Assembly: GCA_044356825.1 (NCBI GenBank)
Contig: JBIKVM010000157.1
Span: forward strand, 1-6,893
Direction: 5' to 3'
Origin: JAUREX01 sp044356825
GTDB taxonomy: Bacteria; Pseudomonadota; Alphaproteobacteria; Rhodobacterales; Rhodobacteraceae
DNA length: 6,893 nucleotides
Below the pieces are notes generated by a model. That model was not told the DNA's origin, did not search any database, and was given only the letters and a program-made list of their open reading frames with translations. The number at the start of each line of letters is the position of its first letter. Position 1 is the stretch's first letter. A program made the translations under genes and the position numbers. Shown here one piece after another: positions 1 through 4,856 of the stretch.

Positions 1-1
1 G

Positions 2-616
2 CGCCAGCCGTTCGACCTGCTCCCGGATCGCACGCCTGCGATGTTGAGGCCCCGCTGCGCCGCAATCCCCCAGATCGAGATCGTTACCCGTGACCGGAAC
101 GGTGGATATGGCTGGGCCGTGACGCAAACCCTGCCGGATGCAATCCAGGTAGTGCTGAGCGCTGGCATCTTCTGGAAATCGCGGGGGGCGGCCTATCGGG
201 CTGCGGAACCGACCGCGATGCGCGAGATTTGCAACGCCCCAGGCGGCGGAACGATTGGCCCCGCCGTCCTTACCGCCGCCAGACGCTGCCAAGACGAGGG
301 GGGTGACGCGCGACCAGCAGACACGCGTGACTGTCCGACGGATCTCCGGGGAAGGCTTCCCTCTCAAGCGGATCGTCGGGCTGACCGGGCTGCGTCGAGA
401 ATTTGTACGCCAGATCCAGCGAGATGAACGCGAGGACGTGTGCCGGATTCATCAGAGAGCCTCGCCCACAGTTTGCCTCTCCTGAACGGGACTGGGGAGC
501 CGAGGTGCCGAAATCGCACGGAATTCTGGTGCCCTCTCCGGGCCGTCACGGAATGGACGATGCAAGAACGTGCTGACATTGACCTGTTCGGCGCCAGCCT
601 CGTCGACATACCATGA
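2..616 (+). pseudogene. Decayed ISL3-family transposase fragment
   Basis: This is the middle part of an ISL3-family DDE transposase, spread over several frames and cut by the window start. Seen in order: FDLLPDRTPAM and IEIVTRDRNGGY (about 11-106, the segment holding the catalytic Asp of the RDR motif), DAIQV, then AERWHLLE in a shifted frame (about 154-185). AAYRAAEPTAMREI and GGGTIGPAVLTAARRCQDEG follow back in the first frame, then FPLKRIVGLTGLRREFVRQIQRDERED in a third frame (about 355-437). Last comes CRNRTEFW with AVTEWTMQERAD in yet another frame, ending at a stop at 614-616. These blocks follow the usual ISL3 order, so the frame changes are indels of one or two bases, not separate genes. 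No start codon is in the window, and similarity stops near 610, well before a normal ISL3 C-terminus. It is not functional. The family call rests on recalled motifs such as RWHLLEN and VTEW. Confidence 0.72.
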
Positions 617-662
617 AAAGGCTGTACCCAATTTGAGTCATGACCAGTTTTGCGTTCAGATT

Positions 663-685
663 GACACGGCGCAACGCGCTGTGTC
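663..685. repeat. 23-nt GC-rich hairpin between two IS remnants
   Basis: GACACGGCGC (663-672) can pair with GCGCTGTGTC (676-685) across an AAC loop. This gives a 10-bp stem with one G-T wobble. It lies in the 77-base gap between the ISL3 and IS481 remnants. No T-run follows on either strand, so a simple intrinsic terminator is unlikely. It may be a trace of an element end or an unrelated palindrome. Confidence 0.5.
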
Positions 686-693
686 GAATCCGG

Positions 694-908
694 TCACCGG
701 CTCATTCCGGTCTTCATACCCTCGCCTGTCGCTCGCTTGCCCCACTTCGTCACCGTCTTGGGGTCGATACCCAGTGCCGGCCTAAGCTGCGCGAGGGAAT
801 CTTGCAGGCCGCGTTTTGCTGCTCTGACGGCGTGCCCCCGCCAGCAAGATCGAACTGGCGGCGCCGCGCTGGCTCGATCGTGGCGCGGCCTTGATGGACT
901 TGTCCCAT
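694..908 (-). pseudogene. N-terminal fragment of IS481-family transposase, interrupted
   Basis: Read on the minus strand from ATG 906-908, this gives MGQVHQGRATI. A 38-nt insert follows, then GHAVRAAKRGLQDSLAQL and LGIDPKTVTKWGKRATGEGMKTG, ending at TGA 694-696. The layout matches the helix-turn-helix N-terminus of IS481-like transposases, which typically read MGQVHHGSATTTHAVRAAIQ, then LGINPKTVAKWRKRATVEDLKTG (from memory). With the insert removed the fragment is one open frame of 58 codons and aligns without gaps. The whole catalytic DDE domain is missing: similarity stops around KTG near 700. The fragment is therefore truncated at its 3' side and separately broken by the insert. The intact IS3-family element begins 65 bases upstream of its start codon. 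Confidence in the family is good; the exact IS is not identified. Confidence 0.7.
838..875 (-). repeat. 38-nt palindromic insert, copy A (in IS481-type transposase)
   Basis: On the minus strand the insert starts GAGCCA and carries GGCGCC (offset 11-16) and GTTCGA (offset 21-26). It ends TGGCGG, with GATC immediately before and GGG immediately after. Removing these 38 nt joins ...GRATI to GHAVRAA in frame, matching the family pattern residue for residue. Positions 867-873 pair with 840-846 as a 7-bp stem (one G-T wobble on the minus strand). It aligns without gaps to the insert at 1948-1985 at 28 of 38 positions. Boundaries can slide by a base because of the repeated G. Confidence 0.7.
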
Positions 909-973
909 ACTGTCGGATTGCAATCCTGCAACACGATTTCGCGATTAAGCCATGGGATCAGATACCTAGAGGC

Positions 974-999
974 TGAGCTGCCGCCGGTTTCGTGGACAC
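974..999 (+). repeat. Left terminal inverted repeat of the IS3-family element
   Basis: This 26-bp end begins TGAGCTGCCGCC and continues GGTTTCGTGGACAC. It matches the reverse complement of the right end at 24 of 26 positions. It fixes the left boundary of the element at 974. Confidence 0.88.
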
Positions 1000-1030
1000 G
1001 AAGATAAGGTCGTGACCCAGGAACCGGAGA

Positions 1031-1453
1031 GTGGATCTGACGAGACGGAAGTTCAGCCGTGAGTTCAAGATCGAGGCCGTAAGGCTGGTGACGGACCGGG
1101 GCGTGGCGGTGGCCCAGGCCGCGCGTGACCTTGATGTAGCCGAGAGCGTTCTGCGGCGCTGGATGCGGGAGTTGACGGCGGCGCCTGCTGCAGCCTTTCC
1201 CGGGAACGGGCAGATGCGGGCCGATCTGGCCGAGATTGCAGCCCTGAAGAAAGAGGTCGCGCGTCTTCGTGCGGAGCGTGACATCCTCAAGAAGGCGGCA
1301 GCTTTTTCGCGCGGGAGGCGACATGAGGTTCGCCTTCATCGCCAAGCACCGCCACATCTGGCCTGTCAGCGGGCTGTGCGAAGTGCTGGAGGTCTCGCGA
1401 TCCGGCTTCCATGCCTGGCTCAATCGTCCGACCAGCGCCCGCGATATCCATAA
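1031..1453 (+). CDS. IS3-family transposase OrfA (3' end frameshifted)
   Basis: OrfA is the DNA-binding subunit of the IS3-type transposase and binds the element ends. The start is GTG 1031, with an AGGA about 8 bases upstream. Residues 1-50 (DLTRRKFSREFKIEAVRL, AARDLDVAESVLRRWM) are the HTH_Tnp_1 helix-turn-helix. ALKKEVARLRAERDILKKAAAF (about 74-95) is the leucine-zipper segment used for multimerisation. Relatives usually end a few codons after KKAAAFF at a TGA overlapping the orfB ATG in an ATGA. That ATGA is present at 1323-1326 but out of frame with orfA. The T-run at 1303-1307 has five T; a sixth would put the TGA in frame. As it stands the frame runs on to 1453 with an unrelated tail (SRGRRHEVRLH...). 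The OrfA assignment is firm; the one-base loss is inferred from the overlap geometry. Confidence 0.8.
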   Translation: MDLTRRKFSREFKIEAVRLVTDRGVAVAQAARDLDVAESVLRRWMRELTAAPAAAFPGNGQMRADLAEIAALKKEVARLRAERDILKKAAAFSRGRRHEVRLHRQAPPHLACQRAVRSAGGLAIRLPCLAQSSDQRPRYP

Positions 1454-2221
1454 CGCCAAGCTTGTCATGGCAATCGAGGCGAGCTTCAAGGCCAGCGACC
1501 GGACCTATGGTGCCCGCCGCGTCTGGCGTGATGTTCTGCAGGAAGGGCTGACCTGTGGCCTTCATCGGATCGAAGGGCTGATGCGGATCAATGCGTTGAG
1601 GGCGCGGCCCAAACACCGAGGAAAGCCGAGGGACGATGGCGAACGGTCGGTGATTGCCGACAACATTCTGGATCGCAACGTCCAGGCTGACCAGCCGAAC
1701 CAGAAGTGGCTCGCCGACTTCACCCATATCTGGACCGCGGAAGGCTGGCTTTATGTCGCCGTCGTCTTGGACCTGTTTTCGCGGCGCGTCGTGGGCTGGT
1801 CGACGAAAGCAGAACGGGACGCTCCACTGGTTCTGGATGCGCTGATGATGGCCCTCTGGCGACGGGGAAAGGCCGACGCTCTGCTTCATCATTCGGACCA
1901 GGGATCGCAATACACAAGCGAGCAGTTTCAACGGCTTCTCGCCGATCGAGCCATCGTGGCGCCATCGGTTCGAGCGCGATGGCGAGGGGCATCACCTGCT
2001 CAATGAGCCGGGCAGGCAACGTCTGGGACAATTCCGCGATGGAGAGCGTCTTTCCCTCGCTGAAGACCGAACGCACGGCCCGCAAGGTTTACCGCACCCG
2101 CAACGAGGCCCGTGCCGATGTGTTCGACTACATCGAGCGCTTCGACAACCCGCGCAGACGGCATTCGAAACTCGGCCACCTCAGCCCCATGGAGTTCGAG
2201 GCCCGCGCTATGCTCGCTTAA
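1323..2221 (+). pseudogene. IS3-family transposase OrfB, broken by a 38-nt insert
   Basis: OrfB is the catalytic subunit: a DDE integrase-fold recombinase that excises and joins the element. The start is ATG 1323 (MRFAFIAKHRHIWPVSGLCEVLEVSRSGFHAWL). An HTH_21-type region (TYGARRVWRDVLQEGL) follows, then the rve core with Asp132 in WLADFTHIWT and Asp192 in HHSDQGSQYTSEQF. The frame is lost after LLAD (1946); in the original frame translation stops at 2006. The C-terminus continues in another frame as GITCSMSRAGNVWDNSAMES, with the catalytic Glu at 2042-2044, through FDYIERFDNPRRRHSKLGHLSPMEFEARAMLA to TAA 2221. Removing 1948-1985 rejoins LLAD-R-GITCSMS and puts exactly 35 residues between Asp192 and the Glu, the family's D(35)E spacing. 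The repaired protein would be 286 residues, normal length. Confidence 0.88.
1948..1985 (+). repeat. 38-nt palindromic insert, copy B (in IS3 orfB)
   Basis: The insert starts GAGCCA and carries GGCGCC (offset 11-16) and GTTCGA (offset 21-26). It ends TGGCGA, preceded by GATC and followed by GGGG. GCCATCG (1950-1956) pairs with CGATGGC (1977-1983) as a perfect 7-bp stem. An alternative 8-bp hairpin, CGCCATCG with CGATGGCG (1960-1967 / 1977-1984), is also possible. Frame repair and the exact D(35)E spacing fix its length at 38 nt (+2 frame). It has the same orientation relative to the host gene as copy A. Confidence 0.75.
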
Positions 2222-2225
2222 CCCG

Positions 2226-2251
2226 GTGTCCACGAAACCGGCAGCAGTTCA
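2226..2251 (-). repeat. Right terminal inverted repeat of the IS3-family element
   Basis: On the minus strand this reads TGAACTGCTGCC then GGTTTCGTGGACAC. It matches the left end at 24 of 26 positions and starts 4 bases after the orfB stop. It fixes the right boundary at 2251, directly against the LysR fragment. Confidence 0.88.
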
Positions 2252-2510
2252 AACCTCGACGGCTGACCAAATGCATTTCCCGTGTTAACGAAAGTGTTTT
2301 TCGTGCCGACACAAGGATCTTGCGCCCATCTTCGGTCAAATGCGGACGATAGCTGCTGCGATCAAACAGCGTGACGCGCAACGATTGCTCAAGTTCCTTG
2401 ATCCGAAGCGAGATCGTGGGCTGCGTGACGTTCAGACGTTCCGAAGCAGCACGAAAACTGCCGAATTCGTCTCTGGCGACAAGGGCCTCGAGATGGGGTA
2501 TCGTCAGCAC
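2252..2510 (-). pseudogene. N-terminal fragment of a LysR-family regulator, truncated by the IS
   Basis: LysR-type proteins are dimeric transcription factors with an N-terminal winged helix-turn-helix and a C-terminal effector-binding domain. Only the first 86 codons remain, with start GTG 2508-2510 preceded by an AGGGAAG-like ribosome site. LEALVARDEFGSFRAASERLNVTQPTISLRIKELEQSLRVTLFDRS (about 8-52) is the canonical LysR HTH and wing. TEDGRKILVSARKTL begins the linker helix. After residue 86 the frame enters the IS inverted repeat and the effector domain (normally some 200 more residues) is absent. No LysR C-terminus is present on the other side of the IS, so this is not a simple interruption. 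The family call is firm; the target and effector are unknown. Confidence 0.88.
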
Positions 2511-2719
2511 GCTCGTCTCTTCCCTGCGATTGGCCTGTCTCTGCGCAATGGTCGCTTCTGCAATGCGGCGACCTCATATTCTGAGCACAGCTCCCGCGCG
2601 GCCGTCACTAACCTCAAGCGAACCTTGTCATCGAGACCATGCACACGGTGTCGAAGTGCGAGCTTCACCCCGGGTTTGCGAATGTGCCGCAGCTTAGTCG
2701 GCGATTTGGATCCGATCAA
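2504..2719 (-). CDS. Possible 71-residue basic ORF upstream of the lysR fragment
   Basis: I do not recognise this protein. It would start at TTG 2717-2719 and read KLRHIRKPGVKLALRHRV, then LDDKVRLRLVTAARELCSEYEV and a very basic tail. Its stop (2504-2506) lies just inside the start of the lysR fragment: the GTG and TGA share the stretch GTGCTGA, so translational coupling is possible. An ATG at 2733-2735 opens another frame (MPKRNLDRIQIAD) that stops after 13 codons, so a frameshifted longer gene is another reading. The stretch KVRLRLVTAARELCSEYEV looks like a helix. No ribosome site supports the TTG. It may be a chance ORF. Confidence 0.22.
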   Translation of the reverse strand: MIGSKSPTKLRHIRKPGVKLALRHRVHGLDDKVRLRLVTAARELCSEYEVAALQKRPLRRDRPIAGKRRAC

Positions 2720-2765
2720 GGTTCCGCTTTGGCATGATGCCCCATGGACTCATGGGTGAGCGTCA

Positions 2766-2809
2766 GCCCTCCGAGTGCCAAAATTTAGGATAAGGGAGCC
2801 ACGGAGGGC
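2766..2809. repeat. Perfect 8-bp inverted repeat with 28-nt spacer
   Basis: GCCCTCCG (2766-2773) is mirrored by CGGAGGGC (2802-2809) around an AT-rich centre (CCAAAATTTAGGATAAGG). It lies at the 3' end of an unidentified minus-strand ORF fragment, whose stop is at 2785-2787 inside the spacer. It could be a weak terminator-like stem or a trace of a mobile element end. No poly-T tail follows. Confidence 0.4.
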
Positions 2810-2958
2810 ATCCGGCGACGAAATTTCTCGGTCGTGAGGTCTAGTGTTTCGAGGCTCTCATATCGCCATGCAACTGCCTCCTCGTCGATTTGTTCGAGCA
2901 GCGGCGCACCGGTGAGGCCGACGACGGTGGCATCAATGGGGCGGTGATGGCCGTCCCG
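2785..2958 (-). pseudogene. Unidentified 3' gene fragment downstream of the deiminase gene
   Basis: This minus-strand frame is open for 57 codons with no evident start and ends at TAA 2785-2787. It reads HRPIDATVVGLTGAPLLEQ, then IDEEAVAWRYESLETLDLTTEKF and RRRMPSVAPLS. The composition (acidic and aliphatic helices, few rare residues) looks like a genuine protein C-terminus rather than noise, but I do not recognise the family. A stop at 2959-2961 closes it upstream. Just before that stop, another frame carries GLLTGRPSPPH, which could be the same gene after a frameshift. The rest of 2511-2984 holds only the possible small ORF at 2504-2719 and the inverted repeat at 2766-2809. I see no other gene there. 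Confidence 0.28.
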
Positions 2959-2984
2959 TCAACAGTCCGAAGACTTGGCCGTCT

Positions 2985-3998
2985 TCAGCGTATTGCTGGA
3001 ACCTGCATGGTCATGCAATGGATCGCCCCTCCCTGCCGCGGGGCGGCGCGCAGCTCGATGCCCACGACCTGACGTTCGGGAAGAAGACGGGCCAGATAGG
3101 CGAGCGCTGCCGCGTCCTTGTCGGGCTCCTCGCCCGCGACGGGCACGATGACACCGCCGTTGCAGAAATAGAAGTTCATGTAGGGAGCGATGATCCAGTT
3201 CCCCTCGTCGACGAAGCCCGACATGAAGGGGAAGTCGACGATCTCCACGCCCGCGGCGCGCAGCGTTGTACGCGATGCAGCCAGATGCGCGGCGTTCGGA
3301 TCATCTTCGGGTGTGCGGAGCATGAGGGCGCGGCGCGGGCCGATGAAGGCCAGAAAAAGGTCGGCGTGGCCGTCGGTGCCGTAATAGACCCGTGCGGGGT
3401 CGCGCACCGCATCCTCGGCGAGGCCTTGGCCGAGCCAGATGATGCGCGACAGGCCGAGTGCGGTCTTGATCCGTTCCTCGACCTGATCGCGCGTCAGATA
3501 CCAGTTGCGGCTTTCGTGCATGACGCAGCCCTCGGGCGCGACCATCGTGCCGGCGCCGTCCACCGAAACGGCACCCCCTTCGAGCACGACATCGACGGCG
3601 TCGACCTCGGCGCCCAGATCCTCGGCCAGGGTGCGGCCCAGACGCGCGTCGCGGTCACGGTTGGCGTGCCGCTCGCCCCAGGCGTTGAATCGGAAGTGCC
3701 GGGCGCGCCGGGTGCTGGTGTCGGTCACGAAGAGGGGGCCGTTGTCGCGCAGCCAGGAGCCGTCGATGGGGCGCACCACGACATCGACGTTGCCTGCCAG
3801 CATCGCGCGCGCCTGCGCGGCCTGTTCGGGGTTGCGCGCCACCATCGTCACCGGCTCGAACGCGGCAATCGCGTTGGCCACCGCTGCGAACTCGCGCCGG
3901 CCCTGCTCGAGCGTGTGGCCCCAGGACGTTTCGCGGCAGGGCCAGCACATGAGCGTCCGCTCGTGGCGTTCCCATTCGGCAGGCATGCGGAAGGTCAT
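2985..3998 (-). CDS. aguA: Agmatine deiminase-family (peptidyl-arginine-deiminase-like) protein
   Basis: The family hydrolyses a guanidino group to a ureido group plus ammonia; classical AguA converts agmatine to N-carbamoylputrescine in the cytoplasm. At 337 residues it has normal length. The fold's signatures occur in order: MPAEWERHERTLMCWP (5-20), DGSWLRDNGPLFVTD (79-93), VLEGGAVSVDG with Glu140, and YGTDGHADLFLAF with His211 and Asp213. MNFYFCNGGVIVPV (274-287) follows, then GGAIHCMTMQVP with the nucleophile Cys328. The catalytic residues are all there. Differences from the AguA lines I remember are GGA for GGG before the HC, Leu for Asn after the HAD, and MTMQ for ITQQ, so the substrate may be another guanidino compound. 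No N-carbamoylputrescine amidohydrolase gene (aguB) is visible. The start, ATG 3996-3998, lies 7 nt after the GntR stop with only a weak ribosome site; the pair is probably one transcript. Confidence 0.85.
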   Translation of the reverse strand: MTFRMPAEWERHERTLMCWPCRETSWGHTLEQGRREFAAVANAIAAFEPVTMVARNPEQAAQARAMLAGNVDVVVRPIDGSWLRDNGPLFVTDTSTRRARHFRFNAWGERHANRDRDARLGRTLAEDLGAEVDAVDVVLEGGAVSVDGAGTMVAPEGCVMHESRNWYLTRDQVEERIKTALGLSRIIWLGQGLAEDAVRDPARVYYGTDGHADLFLAFIGPRRALMLRTPEDDPNAAHLAASRTTLRAAGVEIVDFPFMSGFVDEGNWIIAPYMNFYFCNGGVIVPVAGEEPDKDAAALAYLARLLPERQVVGIELRAAPRQGGAIHCMTMQVPAIR

Positions 3999-4005
3999 GG
4001 CGCAC

Positions 4006-4692
4006 TCACTGCTGCGGGGCCTGCGTGCCCCTGAGGATCAGGTCGCGCGTGGCCGCGAGGTGGCGGACAAGGGCAGCGGCGGCCGCCTCGGCTTCGCGGG
4101 CGAGCGCGAGATCGACGATCTCGCGGTGCTCGGCCGAGACATCGCGCCGGACGACCTCGAAGGGGATCGACCACTGCCGATAGACCTCGGCGGCGGCGCG
4201 CAGGTTCGAGGCGATGGCGCGCATGCGATGGCTCCGTGCCCCCGAAAGCAGCGCCTCGTGGAACTCCTGATGTGCTTGCGCCCAGGCGTGCGTCACCGGT
4301 GAGCCGTCGCCCGTCTCGAACTTCTGCGTCCGCTCCATCCGGTGATGCGCCGAGAGCACGCGCGTCTCCCAGTCGAGATCCCCGTTCGCCACCGCATCCT
4401 TCAGCACCATGCTCTCGATCGTGCAGCGCGTGGCGGTCAGGTCGGTCAGGTCCTCGATCGAGAGCGAGATGACACGGAACCCGAACTGCGGCTGGTTCAC
4501 GGTCAGCCCCTCGGCGGTCAGGCGCATTAGGGCCTCGCGCAACACGCCCATCGAGAATCCATAGTCATCCTTCAGTTTCGCAAAGGGTAGCGCGGAGCCC
4601 GGCTCGATCTGGCCCCCGAGGATGTCGGCCTTGAGCCGCCGATAGACCTGTTCGGTTCGGGTAGCGGATTCCTCCACGCGTTCCTCCTGCAT
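4006..4692 (-). CDS. GntR-family transcriptional regulator, FCD (FadR-type) subfamily
   Basis: This is a predicted ligand-responsive DNA-binding regulator, 228 residues as given. The N-terminal winged helix (about 12-76) shows TEQVYRRLKADILGGQIEPGSAL, FSMGVLREALMRLTAEGLTV and a wing at QPQFGFRVI. The helical FCD domain (about 80-220) has the histidines expected for metal or ligand binding at AHQEFHEALL, SAEHREIVDLAL and ALVRHLAATRD. The proline and arginine usual in the recognition helix (SxxPVREAL) appear here as SMGVLREAL. The start is uncertain: ATG 4690-4692 has GAGG only 4 nt away, whereas GTG 4675-4677 (residue 6) has a perfect AGGAGG 5 nt upstream and may be the true start. It is transcribed with the deiminase gene and away from the aminotransferase operon. 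It most likely controls both, and itself, from the shared intergenic region. The effector is unknown. Confidence 0.9.
   Translation of the reverse strand: MQEERVEESATRTEQVYRRLKADILGGQIEPGSALPFAKLKDDYGFSMGVLREALMRLTAEGLTVNQPQFGFRVISLSIEDLTDLTATRCTIESMVLKDAVANGDLDWETRVLSAHHRMERTQKFETGDGSPVTHAWAQAHQEFHEALLSGARSHRMRAIASNLRAAAEVYRQWSIPFEVVRRDVSAEHREIVDLALAREAEAAAAALVRHLAATRDLILRGTQAPQQ
4683..4688 (-). promoter_or_regulatory. Strong ribosome binding site inside the GntR 5' end
   Basis: On the minus strand AGGAGG lies 5 nt before GTG 4675-4677. That is ideal spacing, and better than anything before the upstream ATG 4690-4692. It suggests the regulator starts at VEESATRTEQV rather than MQEER. Confidence 0.55.
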
Positions 4693-4725
4693 CCTGCCTC
4701 GGTCCTGTCTAAGGCGCGACTCCCG

Positions 4726-4742
4726 GTCTTGTCACTGACATT
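4726..4742 (+). promoter_or_regulatory. Candidate GntR operator, site 1
   Basis: GTCTTGTCA is followed by CTGACAT. Within it TGTCACTGACA (4730-4740) is a perfect palindrome of two 5-bp halves around one base, the size and symmetry of a dimeric GntR site. An inverted, similar copy lies at 4791-4810. The site covers the -35 of the candidate plus-strand promoter and sits 34 bases upstream of the GntR ATG. It is not experimentally known; inferred from symmetry and position. Confidence 0.45.
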
Positions 4743-4763
4743 CGCCAAAAACTTCGATAAAGT
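4735..4763 (+). promoter_or_regulatory. Candidate sigma-70 promoter for the aminotransferase operon
   Basis: CTGACA (4735-4740, 5 of 6 to consensus) and TAAAGT (4758-4763, 4 of 6) are separated by exactly 17 bp, and an AT-rich stretch follows. Transcription would start near 4770, leaving a leader of roughly 90 bases before ATG 4857. The -35 lies inside candidate operator site 1, which would allow simple repression. Confidence 0.4.
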
Positions 4764-4790
4764 CCATAATGTCGAAAATATTTGTTAAGT

Positions 4791-4810
4791 CGAAATTGCA
4801 TTGACAAGAC
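4791..4810 (-). promoter_or_regulatory. Candidate GntR operator, site 2 (inverted copy)
   Basis: The plus strand ends TGACAAGAC (4802-4810), the exact reverse complement of GTCTTGTCA in site 1. Compared in the same orientation the two sites agree at 14 of the first 17 positions. The 67-bp distance between the 9-bp arms would allow two dimers to act on the divergent promoters. A direct repeat GTCGAAA (4771-4777 and 4789-4795) lies between and just into this site. Confidence 0.4.
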
Positions 4811-4856
4811 GAAACGAGGCGGCATGCTGAGCGGCAGAACTGACCCGGAGTCGCGC

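Larger units (their letters stand above)
974..2251 (+). mobile_element. IS3-family insertion sequence, 1278 bp, inactivated
   Basis: The ends are a 26-bp inverted repeat (974-999 and 2226-2251) beginning TGA(G/A)CTGC and ending GTTTCGTGGACAC, with mismatches only at positions 4 and 9. Between them lie orfA and orfB, the usual IS3 arrangement, and the TG...CA termini fit the family. The length is 1278 bp; without the 38-nt insert and with one restored T in orfA it would be 1241 bp, normal for IS3 relatives. No 3- or 4-bp direct repeat flanks it: the left flank ends AGGC (970-973) and the right flank begins AACC (2252-2255). The right flank is inside a LysR gene and the left flank is IS481 remnant, so an adjacent deletion or recombination after insertion is likely. 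Both reading frames carry lesions, so this copy cannot encode a normal transposase. Confidence 0.9.

Noticed and set aside
782..1489. 235-residue minus-strand ORF across the IS3 left end
   Set aside because: It runs antisense through orfA and the inverted repeat into the IS481 remnant and shows no recognisable domain.
1948..1985. tRNA-derived origin of the 38-nt element because of GGTTCGA
   Set aside because: The T-loop-like GTTCGA lacks the closing G-C pair in both copies and no other tRNA arm is present.
970..2255. CCT/ACCT near both IS ends as a target duplication
   Set aside because: The shared letters are not directly adjacent to the element on the left side (964-967), so they cannot be an IS3 duplication.
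2964..2975. AGTC-TTCG-GACT mini-hairpin after the deiminase stop as a terminator
   Set aside because: The stem is only 4 bp and no T-run follows on the minus strand, so a terminator claim is not supported.
3018..4034. 338-residue plus-strand ORF opposite the deiminase gene
   Set aside because: It is an antisense shadow of a high-GC gene; the minus-strand frame has the complete deiminase motif set and this one has none.
4801..4806. Perfect TTGACA as a -35 for the aminotransferase operon
   Set aside because: The -10 position 17 bp downstream falls at ATGCTG (about 4824) with no resemblance to consensus; the box is better explained as part of the inverted operator-like repeat.
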